Assembly: GCF_003614435.1 (NCBI RefSeq)
Contig: NZ_CP025548.1
Span: 80,094 to 144,093, forward strand
Direction of reading: 5' to 3'
Length of the DNA: 64,000 nucleotides
Source: Mycobacterium paragordonae
GTDB lineage: Bacteria; Actinomycetota; Actinomycetes; Mycobacteriales; Mycobacteriaceae
Shown one piece after another: positions 24,108 through 32,835 of this stretch. Both the position numbers and the translations under genes were made by a program. The notes under the pieces were generated by a model, which made no database searches, was not told where the DNA came from, and saw only the letters and a program-made list of their open reading frames with translations. Position 1 is the stretch's first letter; the number at the start of each line of letters is the position of its first letter.

Positions 24108-24907
24108 GCGGGCAGCCTCGCGGCCGCGCTGTGGACATCACCGCGCATTTGCCGGTGTTGCTGATCGGATTGCAGTGGCTGTTGGACACTGAACAGCCCG
24201 AGACGGCTTTGGTGTCGCGACATGGGCAGGTGCTGCGGTCGGTCGGCAATCGCGTCATGAGGTTCCTTCCGCTCGGTTTCGATGGGCGGGCGGCGGTGTT
24301 TCTCTATGTGGAGCGCCCCGAATGGAGCGTCGAGCGAAAGCCACGTCATCTGCTGGCCCGCAACGAGATTAACGATCTTGCCGACCTGGTCACTGACTGT
24401 GGTGAGCAGGTCGAGGCGCGGTGGCTGTGTGATCCGCGGGTGAGTTGCGCGGTGGCTTTGCGTACACCGGTTCACCCGTCGTTACTGGCCGCGGTCGAGC
24501 GGTTTGAAGCCGGTTGCCCTAAACGGGCGCATCGCGGCGCCCTGGTGTGCCGGTGTCAGGAGCGGCACGCGGGGTTCGCGTCTGCAGTGAGTGTTCACGA
24601 TCTGACGCGTCGGTGGCGCATTGATCCTAGGGGGCACGATCCGTTCGGTCCGACGCTGCGCAGTCGCCACGACGGCGCGGGGGCCGGCGAGAACGCCCTG
24701 GAGCGGCGCGCCCTGCTGGGGCGGCTGACCCTCGCCCAGGTGTGTGGGGTGATTCCTCCCATCGATGGCGACGCGGTGGTTGCTGATGCGCAGTTGGCGC
24801 GCCGCGGGATTGCCGGGTCGGATCGTGCCAACGACGCCGGGGACAGCGGGGTTGCCCGGCTGAGGTGTCGATCAGATGCGATCGGGCTTTGTGACGGTCT
24901 CTGCTGA
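24104..24907 (+). CDS. Unknown protein with Cys-containing centre
   Basis: This 267-residue protein begins on the ATG overlapping the previous stop. Around residues 130-160 it has CPKRAHRGALVCRCQERH, a possible metal-binding cluster. The C-terminal 40 residues are low in complexity. No catalytic motif or membrane segment was recognised. Confidence 0.62.
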   Translation: MSGQPRGRAVDITAHLPVLLIGLQWLLDTEQPETALVSRHGQVLRSVGNRVMRFLPLGFDGRAAVFLYVERPEWSVERKPRHLLARNEINDLADLVTDCGEQVEARWLCDPRVSCAVALRTPVHPSLLAAVERFEAGCPKRAHRGALVCRCQERHAGFASAVSVHDLTRRWRIDPRGHDPFGPTLRSRHDGAGAGENALERRALLGRLTLAQVCGVIPPIDGDAVVADAQLARRGIAGSDRANDAGDSGVARLRCRSDAIGLCDGLC

Positions 24908-24972
24908 TCAGCGAAGCGGCTGACGTTCTGTTGCAACTTGTTTCATGTGATTTCGGAAGGGGAGTGATCGTG

Positions 24973-25227
24973 ATGTCATCGCGGATCACGAGCACCGGCG
25001 GGGCCGGCGCGGCAGTGGCTGGTCAGGGCTGGATCGTTGTCGACCCTGCTGGGCTGCCCTACGCGTGGTACGGGCCGGCGCTGGCCGTTGATGCCGACGC
25101 CGCGATGGCGGTATTCGAGCCACAGCAGCCGCTGCGCCAGCAATTGTGCGAGCGGGGCTGGTCGGTGCGGGCCGGCGCCGCGACCGACCTGTTCGGTCAC
25201 GCTGTCGCGTCGCGGGCCTCGGCATGA
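24973..25227 (+). CDS. Unknown small protein
   Basis: Eighty-four residues from ATG 24973, preceded by GGAAGGGGAG; a GTG sits just before it at 24970. The chain contains GWIVVDPAGLPYAWYGPALA and a short C-terminal helix. It follows a 65-base gap, the first real break in this part of the operon, so an internal promoter is possible. No family recognised. Confidence 0.6.
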   Translation: MSSRITSTGGAGAAVAGQGWIVVDPAGLPYAWYGPALAVDADAAMAVFEPQQPLRQQLCERGWSVRAGAATDLFGHAVASRASA

Positions 25228-25664
25228 ACGACGAGCCGCTGATCGGTCGCTGTGCGGAGATCGGTACCGCGGGTGTGTCCAGAGTCGATCCGGTCGGCGA
25301 ATCTGGTGTCGGTGGCGCGACTATCGATGCGCAGGTCGATCGGATTGTGGCGGCACTGCATTCTTATCGGCACCGCGGCATTCATGAGTGCGACATCCAG
25401 GGCTCGGTGGCTGCGGTGTTGGCGCATGCCGGGCTGGATTTTGTCCGCGAATGCGTCCTGTCGGTGCGCGATCGGCCGGATTTTGTGGTGGGCGGCCAGG
25501 TTGATGGCCCGTTCCCTGCTCGACCGTCACGACCTCCGCGGCCTTTCGGCCGGGGCACTAACTCAGGACGACGTCGCATGACACTTCGCTACCGCGGCTT
25601 GAGCGACTTTGGCGCAGCCGCAATGACAGCTCGATCGAAGGGCGGCCTGACATGGGGGCTTTAG
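25224..25664 (+). CDS. Possible decayed PD-(D/E)XK nuclease-like protein
   Basis: Residues about 35-90 (TIDAQVDRIVAALHSYRHRG, then HECDIQGSVAAVLAHAGLDF, then VRECVLSVRDRPDFVVGG) resemble the first half of small phage PD-(D/E)XK endonucleases: a helix with an acidic residue and then R-x-R-x-DF with the first catalytic Asp. The expected E-x-K strand does not follow; the frame changes to Pro/Arg-rich sequence, and another open frame continues for 26 codons (25504-25581). It may be a truncated or frameshifted nuclease. It overlaps both neighbours. Confidence 0.5.
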   Translation: MNDEPLIGRCAEIGTAGVSRVDPVGESGVGGATIDAQVDRIVAALHSYRHRGIHECDIQGSVAAVLAHAGLDFVRECVLSVRDRPDFVVGGQVDGPFPARPSRPPRPFGRGTNSGRRRMTLRYRGLSDFGAAAMTARSKGGLTWGL

Positions 25665-26191
25665 CGGCACCGACGGACATCTGCGCCGGCGATCGGCTCG
25701 CACGAGCGCGTGCGGCCGCGGCCGCGAATGTCTTCGCCGAGTTGCGGCGCTCTCGTGTCTTGTTTCCCGCACCGCTGCATTCTCTGTATGAGGCCGCGTC
25801 GGTGCTCGAGGAGGAACTTGACGAACTCAAGGATGCGGTGCGTGCCAACCTGATTGAGCACGCGTGCGTGGAGGCTGTGCAGGTCGCCGCGATGGCCTTG
25901 AGATTGACTATTGACCTTGCGGGGACCCCGGCGTGCGCGGCGCGCGATCGGCTGGCTGTTGAGGCGGTGCTCATCAGCAGCACCCGCTGCATGCCCGCCG
26001 ATCCGCTGGTGTCAGCCCATGAAGGGTGTGGCTATTTGCGATGTTGGCACCACAGGCTGTGTGCCGCGCTGGCTGCCGGGCAGCGACAACAGGTCTTCGT
26101 CGCCGCCAATGCTGTTGCCGGGTGCGCATTGCGGTTTGTTGCTGAGATCCCGCTCGGCGGGCTGGGTGCTGCGTGCTCGGGGTGGTCATGA
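25652..26191 (+). CDS. Helical MazG-like small protein
   Basis: This protein has 179 residues. The centre (ASVLEEELDELKDAVRANLI followed by EAVQVAAMALRLTIDL) has the acidic helix pattern E-x-x-E-L-x-E-L and a downstream helix pair seen in all-alpha MazG-like nucleotide pyrophosphohydrolases and related phage proteins. The full metal-binding E-x-x-E and E-x-x-D set cannot be confirmed, so activity is uncertain. The start overlaps the previous gene by 13 bases. Confidence 0.6.
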   Translation: MGALAAPTDICAGDRLARARAAAAANVFAELRRSRVLFPAPLHSLYEAASVLEEELDELKDAVRANLIEHACVEAVQVAAMALRLTIDLAGTPACAARDRLAVEAVLISSTRCMPADPLVSAHEGCGYLRCWHHRLCAALAAGQRQQVFVAANAVAGCALRFVAEIPLGGLGAACSGWS

Positions 26192-26634
26192 CCCGCGCCG
26201 ACACCGCCGATGTTCATCGGCGGTTGCTCGCGATACTTGGTGAGGCCGGTCAGCCGCTGCCCACACCGGAGATCCTGGTGCGGATGGCCGATCAGGGTCA
26301 CCGGTGCAATGGCCCACACGGCGGGCAGTGCCGCGACTGGACGGGTAGATCCGGTGGCTTCTATGACCATTGCCCGGCCTGGTGCTGGACAACCCCGGGC
26401 CCGCTGGGGCCACCGGTGTACCCGCAGTTGCGGGCATTGGAACGCCGGGGCCTCATCGAGCGCGTTCACTACCCCAACGCCGAGAGCATCACCGCCGCAG
26501 TCGCCGCGGGCAAGCTCACCGAGCAGTTGGAATCAGCCCAATCAGGCTGCGTGTATTGGTGTTTGGCCGACACGGAGTCCGACGATTACTTCAACGCCGC
26601 AGTCGACAATTACGCCCAGGAGGCATCGGCATGA
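26188..26634 (+). CDS. Winged-helix-like protein with inserted Cys/His segment
   Basis: This 148-residue protein is coupled by ATGA on both sides. The first about 35 residues (RRLLAILGEAGQPLPTPEIL) and residues 75-90 (YPQLRALERRGLIERV) form the two halves of a winged helix. Between them lies a Cys/His/Trp-rich insertion (CNGPHGGQCRDW and HCPAWCW) that may bind zinc. It is probably a DNA-binding protein; its target is unknown. Confidence 0.65.
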   Translation: MTRADTADVHRRLLAILGEAGQPLPTPEILVRMADQGHRCNGPHGGQCRDWTGRSGGFYDHCPAWCWTTPGPLGPPVYPQLRALERRGLIERVHYPNAESITAAVAAGKLTEQLESAQSGCVYWCLADTESDDYFNAAVDNYAQEASA

Positions 26635-29477
26635 GCAGCGCTAACCAGCATCCTGAAATGGCAGCCGCGGCGGGCAGCGAGGCTGCGACGGTAACCGGCG
26701 ACGGGGAGCACGGCGCCGTGGTCAGGCCGCGCGCCCATCAGCGGGAAGCCCTGGCCGCTTTGGAGCGCACCTTGACCGGGCATCGGCGTGCGCAGTTGGT
26801 CATGGCGTGCGGTACCGGCAAAACGTTGGTGGGTTGCTGGTACGCCGAGCGGTGTCACGCTGCGCTGACCGTAGTTGTGGTGCCGTCATTGGCGTTAGTG
26901 ACCCAGACCCTGGCCGAGTGGCGCTCCGCGCGGGGATGGACGTTTGAGGCCCTGATCGCCTGCTCGGATCCCTCGACCGCCGAGGGAGAATGGGGTCGCA
27001 CCCGTACCAGTGCGCAGGCTGATGCACCGTGGTGGGCGCAGCTTCGGGCCCGTGTGAGCACCAGCCCCGCGGTGCTAGCGGCCCGTGTTGCTCACCGCAG
27101 TCCGCGGCGCCCGATCGTGATCTTCTCGACGTATCACTCGGTATCGGTTGTGGTAGAGGCGGTTCAGGCGTGCGGGATGGTCGCCGATCTGTTGGTGGCA
27201 GATGAGGCCCACACGCTAGCTGGGTGGTCCTCGGAGGGTTTCCGCGCAGTGTTCGGCGACGGTTTCGTGCGGTCGCGGCTGTTCATGACGGCCACACCCG
27301 TGACCACGGACTCCCGCCAAGGTGGGTTGTCGATGCGAGACGAAGCGGTGTTCGGCCCGGTGGCCTACACGCTGGATTTTGCGGCAGCGATCAGGCGTCA
27401 GCTGCTCGCCGACTATCGCGTCATGGTCTACGAATCGCCGGGACATCAGCAGTCGCCGGACCCGGTGGCCGCGGTGATCAAAGCCGCCGAGCAGGGCGTG
27501 AGTCGCGTATTGAGTTTCCATAGCCGGGTCTGTAGGGCTCGCCGATTCGCCGAGGCCGTGGACGGGCTGCGCCTGGCGGACGGGCGCACTGTGGTGGCGC
27601 GGACGGTCGCTGGATCCGATCCGGCGCGCCGGCGCGCCGAGGCGTTGTCGCTGTTGCGCTCCGCAGGGTGCGGGGAGCTGGTTGTCATTACCAGCGCCCG
27701 TTGCCTGGGGGCAGGGGTGGATATCCCTTCTGTCGACGGGGTGTTGTTTGCTGATCCCAAGTACTCCGATGTCGACGTCGTGCAGGCTGTCGGCCGGTTA
27801 CTGCGACGGTCCGAGGGCAAAGAAACCGGCGTCGTGCTGATTCCGGTGGTTATCCCTGCGGGAGTCGACGACGACACCGTGTTGTCGACGGGCTCGTTTC
27901 GGGCGGTGTGGCGCATTCTGCGGGGCTTGCGGTCCATGGACGAACGGTTCGCCGTGGAGCTGGCCGCCGGCACCGGCAGGCGATCACAGGGCCAGAACGG
28001 CCGGCCGGTGGGGCGGCGATTGCTCGATGTCGATGTGTGGTCGCTACGGGATCCGCACGGCATTCACGCGCGGCTGGTGGACTTGTCTTCGCGCACTTGG
28101 GAGGACTCGCTCGCCGAGCTGCACCGCTACGTGACCGGCCACGGTCATTTACCGGCGCGGTCGACCTCGCTGGGGCAATGGTGTGAAGGTCAGCGCCGCG
28201 CCTACAGGTGGGGGACACTGGCAGCCGATCGGGCCGTGCGACTCCACGATGTGCCCGGCTGGGTGTGGGATATCAGCGGCCACCGGTGGGAAGATCAGTG
28301 CCGTCAAGTGCGTGACCTCGCCACTGCCCAGGGCGGTTTGCGCCTGGACTGCCCCCAGATCGCCCGCACCGTGTTGCGGGATTCTGCTCGTGGATCCTCG
28401 GTTGGTACGGTGGGGCGCTGGTGTGCCCGCCAGCGCAGGGCGCACAGCCAGGGGCGCCTGGATGGCTGGCAGATTCAGCAACTCGAGGACATCAGCGGCT
28501 GGAACTGGAATCCCTTGTCTTCCCGCGATGCGGCCGCTCTCAATCTGCTGGCCGAATACGTCGCCTGGAAGGGACACGCCAATCCGCCGGCCGACGTCGT
28601 CGAGGACGATCTGGAACTCGGCCAATGGTTAGCCGGGGTGCGGCGGCGCCGGGTCACCGGAACGTTGACACAGACCTTGCTCGACGAAATCTGCGTTATC
28701 TCACCCACCCCCGCAGCAGCGGGAGCATTGCAATGGCACCGATCTGAAACTATTTGGGCGCTGCATTACGAGGCGCTGCAACAATTCTCTGTCCGACACG
28801 GTCATTGCCGGGTCCCCTATTCGCACCACGAAACCCTCACCGACGGTTCCGTCGAGATCTACCAGTGGTGCGCTCAACAACGAAAACTGTGGCGGCACAA
28901 CGCGTTACCTCAAGCACGGATTCGCATGCTGGAAACCCTCGCCGGTTGGCGATGGGACACTGGCCGCACAGGAGCGGAGATGTCTGCTCGTCGTTCGGAG
29001 TTGGTGCTGGCCGATGAGGCGCGATCACACCTGGTCACACTTGCCGCCGAAGTGCCTCACCACGAGGTGATCGCCAAGGCTTGCGGGCAACCCACAGCGC
29101 TGATCACCTCAATCGTCACTGGCGACCGCCGGCGAATCCCGATAACTGTCGACAACCAGATCCGCGCACTGACCGTCGCGGCGGTCTTGCTCGCCGCCGG
29201 CCCCTCAACCAGAGTGAACGCTGAGCGCAGCTGGCGGCTGATCGATGACATGCTCGCACGGGGATGGCCTCAGCTCTGGCTCTCACGCGAACTCGGTGGA
29301 CGGCTCCACCGGCCGACGCAGCGGCCACACACCATTACCGTGCAACGCGCCGAGGCCATCGCCGGACTGCATCACCTCCTCGGCCAACGCACCTTCATCG
29401 CACAGCAGTACCGCGACCTGCCGCCCCAGCTCACCGAAATCCTCGGTGCTCAACCACCGGTGCGTGAGGTCGCGTGA
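26631..29477 (+). CDS. SF2 helicase with four C-terminal helicase-associated repeats
   Basis: This 948-residue protein starts at ATG 26631 after AGGAGG. Motor motifs are Walker A MACGTGKT (58-65), DEAHT (191-195), MTATP, and the motif VI region QAVGRLLRRSEG. The C-terminal half holds at least four repeats of the helicase-associated type, each with Trp, GxHLP/GHCRVP-like centre and a W-C-x-x-Q-R-R core (about residues 495-555, 560-625, 630-690 and 705-775). Such proteins occur on actinobacterial plasmids and phages and are thought to translocate on DNA; the repeats probably bind DNA. The gene is the largest in the operon. Confidence 0.92.
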   Translation: MSSANQHPEMAAAAGSEAATVTGDGEHGAVVRPRAHQREALAALERTLTGHRRAQLVMACGTGKTLVGCWYAERCHAALTVVVVPSLALVTQTLAEWRSARGWTFEALIACSDPSTAEGEWGRTRTSAQADAPWWAQLRARVSTSPAVLAARVAHRSPRRPIVIFSTYHSVSVVVEAVQACGMVADLLVADEAHTLAGWSSEGFRAVFGDGFVRSRLFMTATPVTTDSRQGGLSMRDEAVFGPVAYTLDFAAAIRRQLLADYRVMVYESPGHQQSPDPVAAVIKAAEQGVSRVLSFHSRVCRARRFAEAVDGLRLADGRTVVARTVAGSDPARRRAEALSLLRSAGCGELVVITSARCLGAGVDIPSVDGVLFADPKYSDVDVVQAVGRLLRRSEGKETGVVLIPVVIPAGVDDDTVLSTGSFRAVWRILRGLRSMDERFAVELAAGTGRRSQGQNGRPVGRRLLDVDVWSLRDPHGIHARLVDLSSRTWEDSLAELHRYVTGHGHLPARSTSLGQWCEGQRRAYRWGTLAADRAVRLHDVPGWVWDISGHRWEDQCRQVRDLATAQGGLRLDCPQIARTVLRDSARGSSVGTVGRWCARQRRAHSQGRLDGWQIQQLEDISGWNWNPLSSRDAAALNLLAEYVAWKGHANPPADVVEDDLELGQWLAGVRRRRVTGTLTQTLLDEICVISPTPAAAGALQWHRSETIWALHYEALQQFSVRHGHCRVPYSHHETLTDGSVEIYQWCAQQRKLWRHNALPQARIRMLETLAGWRWDTGRTGAEMSARRSELVLADEARSHLVTLAAEVPHHEVIAKACGQPTALITSIVTGDRRRIPITVDNQIRALTVAAVLLAAGPSTRVNAERSWRLIDDMLARGWPQLWLSRELGGRLHRPTQRPHTITVQRAEAIAGLHHLLGQRTFIAQQYRDLPPQLTEILGAQPPVREVA

Positions 29478-29869
29478 ACAGGTCCCGCCGAGCGGCGTCC
29501 ACCCTTTGCGCTGCCACAGTCGACCACCGCCGCGCCACGCGTCGACGCCGATGCGCCCGTAACGACTTGGGCGCCGCTGTTTCTTCGGATTCGGTTGCCT
29601 CACAGCAGATATGGAGTTGGCTGGTGTCGCCGCGATCATGGTCGCCAACCACGACCGTTGCAACGTCGAGTTGCTGCCCGCATCGACCGGGGGAGTGGGT
29701 TGGTCTTCGGCTGCCGAGTGAAGCTCCACGCGCGCTCAAGTCCGCTGGCGCCGCGGCAGCGTGGAGTTGCAGCATGATCGCCACAGACTGCCGCGCGGGA
29801 TGCTCGGCCTGGCGCACCCTTGGCCTATGCGCTGGCCTCATCGCCGGCAAACACGGGCAGTGGGGTTGA
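29474..29869 (+). CDS. Possible small protein after the helicase
   Basis: A 131-residue frame begins at a GTG overlapping the helicase stop and ends four bases before the next ATG, which fits the spacing habit of the operon. The composition is odd (many Ser, Cys, Arg and Trp), and other frames on both strands are also open, so it may be non-coding. No motif recognised. Confidence 0.4.
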   Translation: MNRSRRAASTLCAATVDHRRATRRRRCARNDLGAAVSSDSVASQQIWSWLVSPRSWSPTTTVATSSCCPHRPGEWVGLRLPSEAPRALKSAGAAAAWSCSMIATDCRAGCSAWRTLGLCAGLIAGKHGQWG

Positions 29870-29872
29870 CCC

Positions 29873-30790
29873 ATGGATGACCATACGCAACGCATTTCCA
29901 GCGGACCTATCGAACCTGGCCGGATGAAGCCGTGCGAGAAATGCGGACTCGAGTACTTCCCGCTGCGCCGCGGCTATTGCCACCGGTGCGACATGAACCG
30001 CCGGTCGCGCGTCGGCTACGAATGCAGCTACGTCGATGCTGCGCCGGCGCGCGCGCACATCCGTGCTCTGGTAGCTGCCGGTGTCAGCCTGCGGGGATTG
30101 GCCACTATGGCCGGGGTTGATCGCAAACGACTGCACTACATCCTGCGTGGACGCCGCGACCGCGGCGCCGGGCCGTCCCAGCGGATCACCCGCACCGTCG
30201 CGGACAAGATTCTGGCGGTCCCTGTTCCCGAATCCAGGCTGGCGGTCGTCGCTGAGGGGGACTTGGTGGATTCCGTGGGCACCGCCCGCCGGTTGCAGTC
30301 GTTGGTGGCTTTCGGCTACTCCCGCGACGATCTGGGCCGCCGGATGGGCTATACGGGCGGCCGGGCATCGTGTTCGGGCAACATCTCTCGCCTGATGGAC
30401 TCTGCTCTGTTGACGGTGCGCGCCGGTACCGCCCGCCGGGCCGCCGCCCTGTTCTGCGAGCTGCAAATGGTCCCCGGCGGCAGCACCAGGGCCACGAATG
30501 AGGGTTTGCGCCGGGGGTGGCCGCTGCCCATGGACTGGGACGAAGAAAGTATCGACGACCCGCGGGCGGTCACTTTCCGCAGCGGGCCGCCGCGGTTGTC
30601 GCGCGCGGATATTGCCGAAGACATAGCGCAACGGCAGCTGCGGGTTGTTGAGCTGACCAGGCTGGGTCTGCCGGCATCCAGGATCGCGTCGGAGCTGAAG
30701 GTGTCGGTGCGCCAGGTGGTGCGGGACAGGGCCGCCGGGGGGCAGGCGGTACGGGGTGTCGTGGCCGAATCACTCGGGGTCAGCGCATGA
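29873..30790 (+). CDS. Zinc-ribbon and helix-turn-helix DNA-binding protein
   Basis: This protein has 305 residues. Residues about 18-40 form a zinc ribbon (KPCEKCGLEYFPLRRGYCHRC). HTH-like segments follow at about 62-82 (LVAAGVSLRGLATMAGVDRK), 140-165, and at the C-terminus (LGLPASRIASELKVSVRQVV). This multi-HTH layout is common in mycobacteriophage and plasmid DNA-binding proteins. It overlaps the methylase gene by four bases. Confidence 0.78.
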   Translation: MDDHTQRISSGPIEPGRMKPCEKCGLEYFPLRRGYCHRCDMNRRSRVGYECSYVDAAPARAHIRALVAAGVSLRGLATMAGVDRKRLHYILRGRRDRGAGPSQRITRTVADKILAVPVPESRLAVVAEGDLVDSVGTARRLQSLVAFGYSRDDLGRRMGYTGGRASCSGNISRLMDSALLTVRAGTARRAAALFCELQMVPGGSTRATNEGLRRGWPLPMDWDEESIDDPRAVTFRSGPPRLSRADIAEDIAQRQLRVVELTRLGLPASRIASELKVSVRQVVRDRAAGGQAVRGVVAESLGVSA

Positions 30791-31704
30791 CCGCGCCGCC
30801 GATGACCTATTTCGGTGGCAAAACCCTCCTCGCTGAACGGATCGCCGCGTTTCTGCCGCCACACGCACACTATGTGGAACCGTTCGCGGGGAGCCTGGCC
30901 GTGCTGCTCGCGAAGCCGCGCAGCCGCATGGAAACCGTCAACGACCTCGACGGCCACCTGATGACCTTCTGGCGCGTACTCCGAAACAAACCAGAGGAAC
31001 TGATGCGGGTATGCACACTGACCCCGCACGCACGCAACGAGCACCTAACGGCGTTCGACGTCGACCTCGTCGACCTCGACGACCTCAACGACCTCAACGA
31101 CCTCAACGACCTCAACGTAGCGCGGCTGACATGGTTGAAGATCACCCAGGGCCGCAGCGGCACACTCCGCAAAACCGGGTGGCGCTACTTCGTCGACCCG
31201 AAAGGCTCGTCGAAGTCGATGCCTGGCTACCTCGATGCCTACGTCGACCGGATGGCGTCGGCGGCCGAGCGGTTGCATCACGTCAGCCTGGAATGCCGCC
31301 CGGGCATCGAGGTGGTGCAGAAGTACGGCGCAATCGAACAAGTATGCCTGTACGTCGACCCACCCTATCTCGGATCGACGCGCACCAACAGCGGCTACCG
31401 GGTCGATATGCGCGACGACGCCAGCCACACGGCGCTGATCAAGGCTTTACTCGATGCCCGGGCATCGGTGGTGCTCAGCGGTTATGCCAGCGACCTCTAC
31501 GACAGCGCGCTCGCCGGCTGGTCGCGCATCGAAATACCTACCATCACCGGCCAGGGTGGGACGAAACAGGCACGCGTTGAGGTCATCTGGTGCAACCGCG
31601 CCATGCCCGCAGCGACCTTGTTCGACGAGGTGCCCGGCAATCGTCCAGCGTGCACCGATCCTTCGCGTTCCCGAGCGGGCGACAGAACGGAGCAGAAGCA
31701 ATGA
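30787..31704 (+). CDS. DNA adenine methylase (D12/Dam class) with in-frame LND repeats
   Basis: This 305-residue methyltransferase has YFGGKTLLAERI at residues 8-19, VEPFAGS at 30-36 (AdoMet binding) and DPPY at 191-194 (catalytic), the order of class alpha N6-adenine methylases. Residues about 99-109 are encoded by a 9-bp tandem repeat (GACCTCAAC) giving LNDLNDLND. No cognate nuclease is adjacent, so it looks like an orphan methylase, as on many phages. It overlaps both neighbours. Confidence 0.9.
   Translation: MTAPPMTYFGGKTLLAERIAAFLPPHAHYVEPFAGSLAVLLAKPRSRMETVNDLDGHLMTFWRVLRNKPEELMRVCTLTPHARNEHLTAFDVDLVDLDDLNDLNDLNDLNVARLTWLKITQGRSGTLRKTGWRYFVDPKGSSKSMPGYLDAYVDRMASAAERLHHVSLECRPGIEVVQKYGAIEQVCLYVDPPYLGSTRTNSGYRVDMRDDASHTALIKALLDARASVVLSGYASDLYDSALAGWSRIEIPTITGQGGTKQARVEVIWCNRAMPAATLFDEVPGNRPACTDPSRSRAGDRTEQKQ
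31081..31116 (+). repeat. 9-bp tandem repeat (GACCTCAAC x4) inside the methylase
   Basis: Four exact 9-mers run head to tail and are preceded by related GACCTCGAC units from about 31062. Changes in copy number keep the frame and would alter the length of a predicted surface loop. Confidence 0.85.
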
Positions 31705-32105
31705 GTGATGGCACGTGGCAGTTCACCGCGACCGAGCTAGAGCTGTTGGGTCTGAAGCACGGCGACATCCTGGGAGCGGGGACTATAGGCGACGCAGTCG
31801 CAAACCCTGATCTGATCTCACGCTCGCAGTACGCCGTTGAGTTCGGCAACGGCGACCAACTACACCGCGAGCTTGTCGCTGAGTTAAAAACCACACGCGC
31901 ACAACCGGAAGCGGCACAAGCGCAACTCGCGCCAAAGAGTTACCCCACCCCGAACTGCCCGTACGGATGCGACTGCGGCATGGGATACGCGGTGCACGGA
32001 GTCAACCGGCCCAACCCAACACCACAGCCCGAGCATCTGCGCCGCGGCAAGCGTGACTGCTTCCTTCCCGCCGGCCATTCGGGGCAGTGCTTATGGCCGC
32101 GCTGA
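31701..32105 (+). CDS. Unknown protein with Cys-rich C-terminus
   Basis: This 134-residue protein overlaps the methylase stop. The N-terminal half is acidic and helical; the C-terminal half has CPYGCDCGMGYAVHG and a final RDCFLPAGHSGQCLW, both plausible zinc sites. No family recognised. Confidence 0.65.
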   Translation: MSDGTWQFTATELELLGLKHGDILGAGTIGDAVANPDLISRSQYAVEFGNGDQLHRELVAELKTTRAQPEAAQAQLAPKSYPTPNCPYGCDCGMGYAVHGVNRPNPTPQPEHLRRGKRDCFLPAGHSGQCLWPR

Positions 32106-32335
32106 AGCGCCGGGCCTGCCCCGGCAGTGGCGCCATTCCGCCGTCGCCGCCCGACAGCCCTGACCAGTGGTGCCCGATCTGCGGACGCGACATGCCCGTC
32201 TCCAACAACGGCTGCATCGTCCGGCACGGCATGAGCTACGCCGCCATGCTCGGGCACCTCGCCTCAATCGTCACCAGCCTTGAGCGGGGCTGGTGGGAGC
32301 CCATCTGGGACCAACCGCAGGTGCCTCTGCAATGA
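32093..32335 (+). CDS. Small zinc-finger protein
   Basis: An 80-residue protein (ATG 32093; GTG 32087 is an alternative). It has RACPGSG near the N-terminus, and WCPICGRDMPVSNNGCIVRH forms a clear CxxC ... C-x-x-x-H zinc site. It overlaps the previous gene by 13 bases. Confidence 0.65.
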   Translation: MAALKRRACPGSGAIPPSPPDSPDQWCPICGRDMPVSNNGCIVRHGMSYAAMLGHLASIVTSLERGWWEPIWDQPQVPLQ

Positions 32336-32597
32336 CCGCCCGCAGCGCATTGCCCTGTGCCCGGTCAACTTCCGTGAAGCCTACTGCTTCGTCGAGCAGC
32401 AGCACCGACACCGCGCACCGCCCGCCGGGCACAAGTTCTCGATCAGCGTCGCAGACCTCACCGGCCGACTCGCGGGCCTCGCCATGGTCCGCCAGCACGT
32501 CGAAAACTCGGTGCGCGACCTTCGTAACACCTGGCAGCACGAGAAGCTCCTCGAACAACTCGATCCGGCCATCACCACCAAGGCAAGTGCATCGTGA
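32280..32597 (+). CDS. Truncated XF1762-like domain protein
   Basis: The segment PVNFREAYCFVEQQHRHRAPPAGHKFSI resembles the start of the XF1762 phage family, whose members read PVN-x-REANAF ... HHRHHRPP-x-GHKF. The family usually continues for another 60 or more residues, but here the chain ends with a short unrelated helical tail. The only in-frame start codon is TTG 32280, so the gene may be a remnant or begin at an unusual codon. Confidence 0.5.
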   Translation: MSGAGGSPSGTNRRCLCNDRPQRIALCPVNFREAYCFVEQQHRHRAPPAGHKFSISVADLTGRLAGLAMVRQHVENSVRDLRNTWQHEKLLEQLDPAITTKASAS

Positions 32598-32628
32598 CCT
32601 ACCTCGCCAACATGTCATTGCGGCCTAT

Positions 32629-32835
32629 ATGACAACGAGATCGGAGAAGCGTCAGCGCACCGTGATTCGCGCTTGCCGGATGACGCCGGAGGAAAAGCGG
32701 AGCGTTACTGCGGCTGCGAAGGCAGCGGGGGTCAGTGTCTCGAAGTTCGTGCGGGACGCGGCACTGCACCGCGCCGACCAAGTCAACGACGCCGCCACAC
32801 TCCTGCGTCAATCCGGAGCGGAGAGGATGAAATGA
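32629..32835 (+). CDS. Small ribbon-helix-helix protein (MobC/antitoxin-like)
   Basis: The 68 residues (RTVIRACRMTPEEKRSVTAA, then AGVSVSKFVRDAAL) have the strand-helix-helix pattern of MobC-type mobilisation proteins and RHH antitoxins. No toxin or relaxase lies next to it. It overlaps the ASCH gene by four bases. Confidence 0.7.
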   Translation: MTTRSEKRQRTVIRACRMTPEEKRSVTAAAKAAGVSVSKFVRDAALHRADQVNDAATLLRQSGAERMK

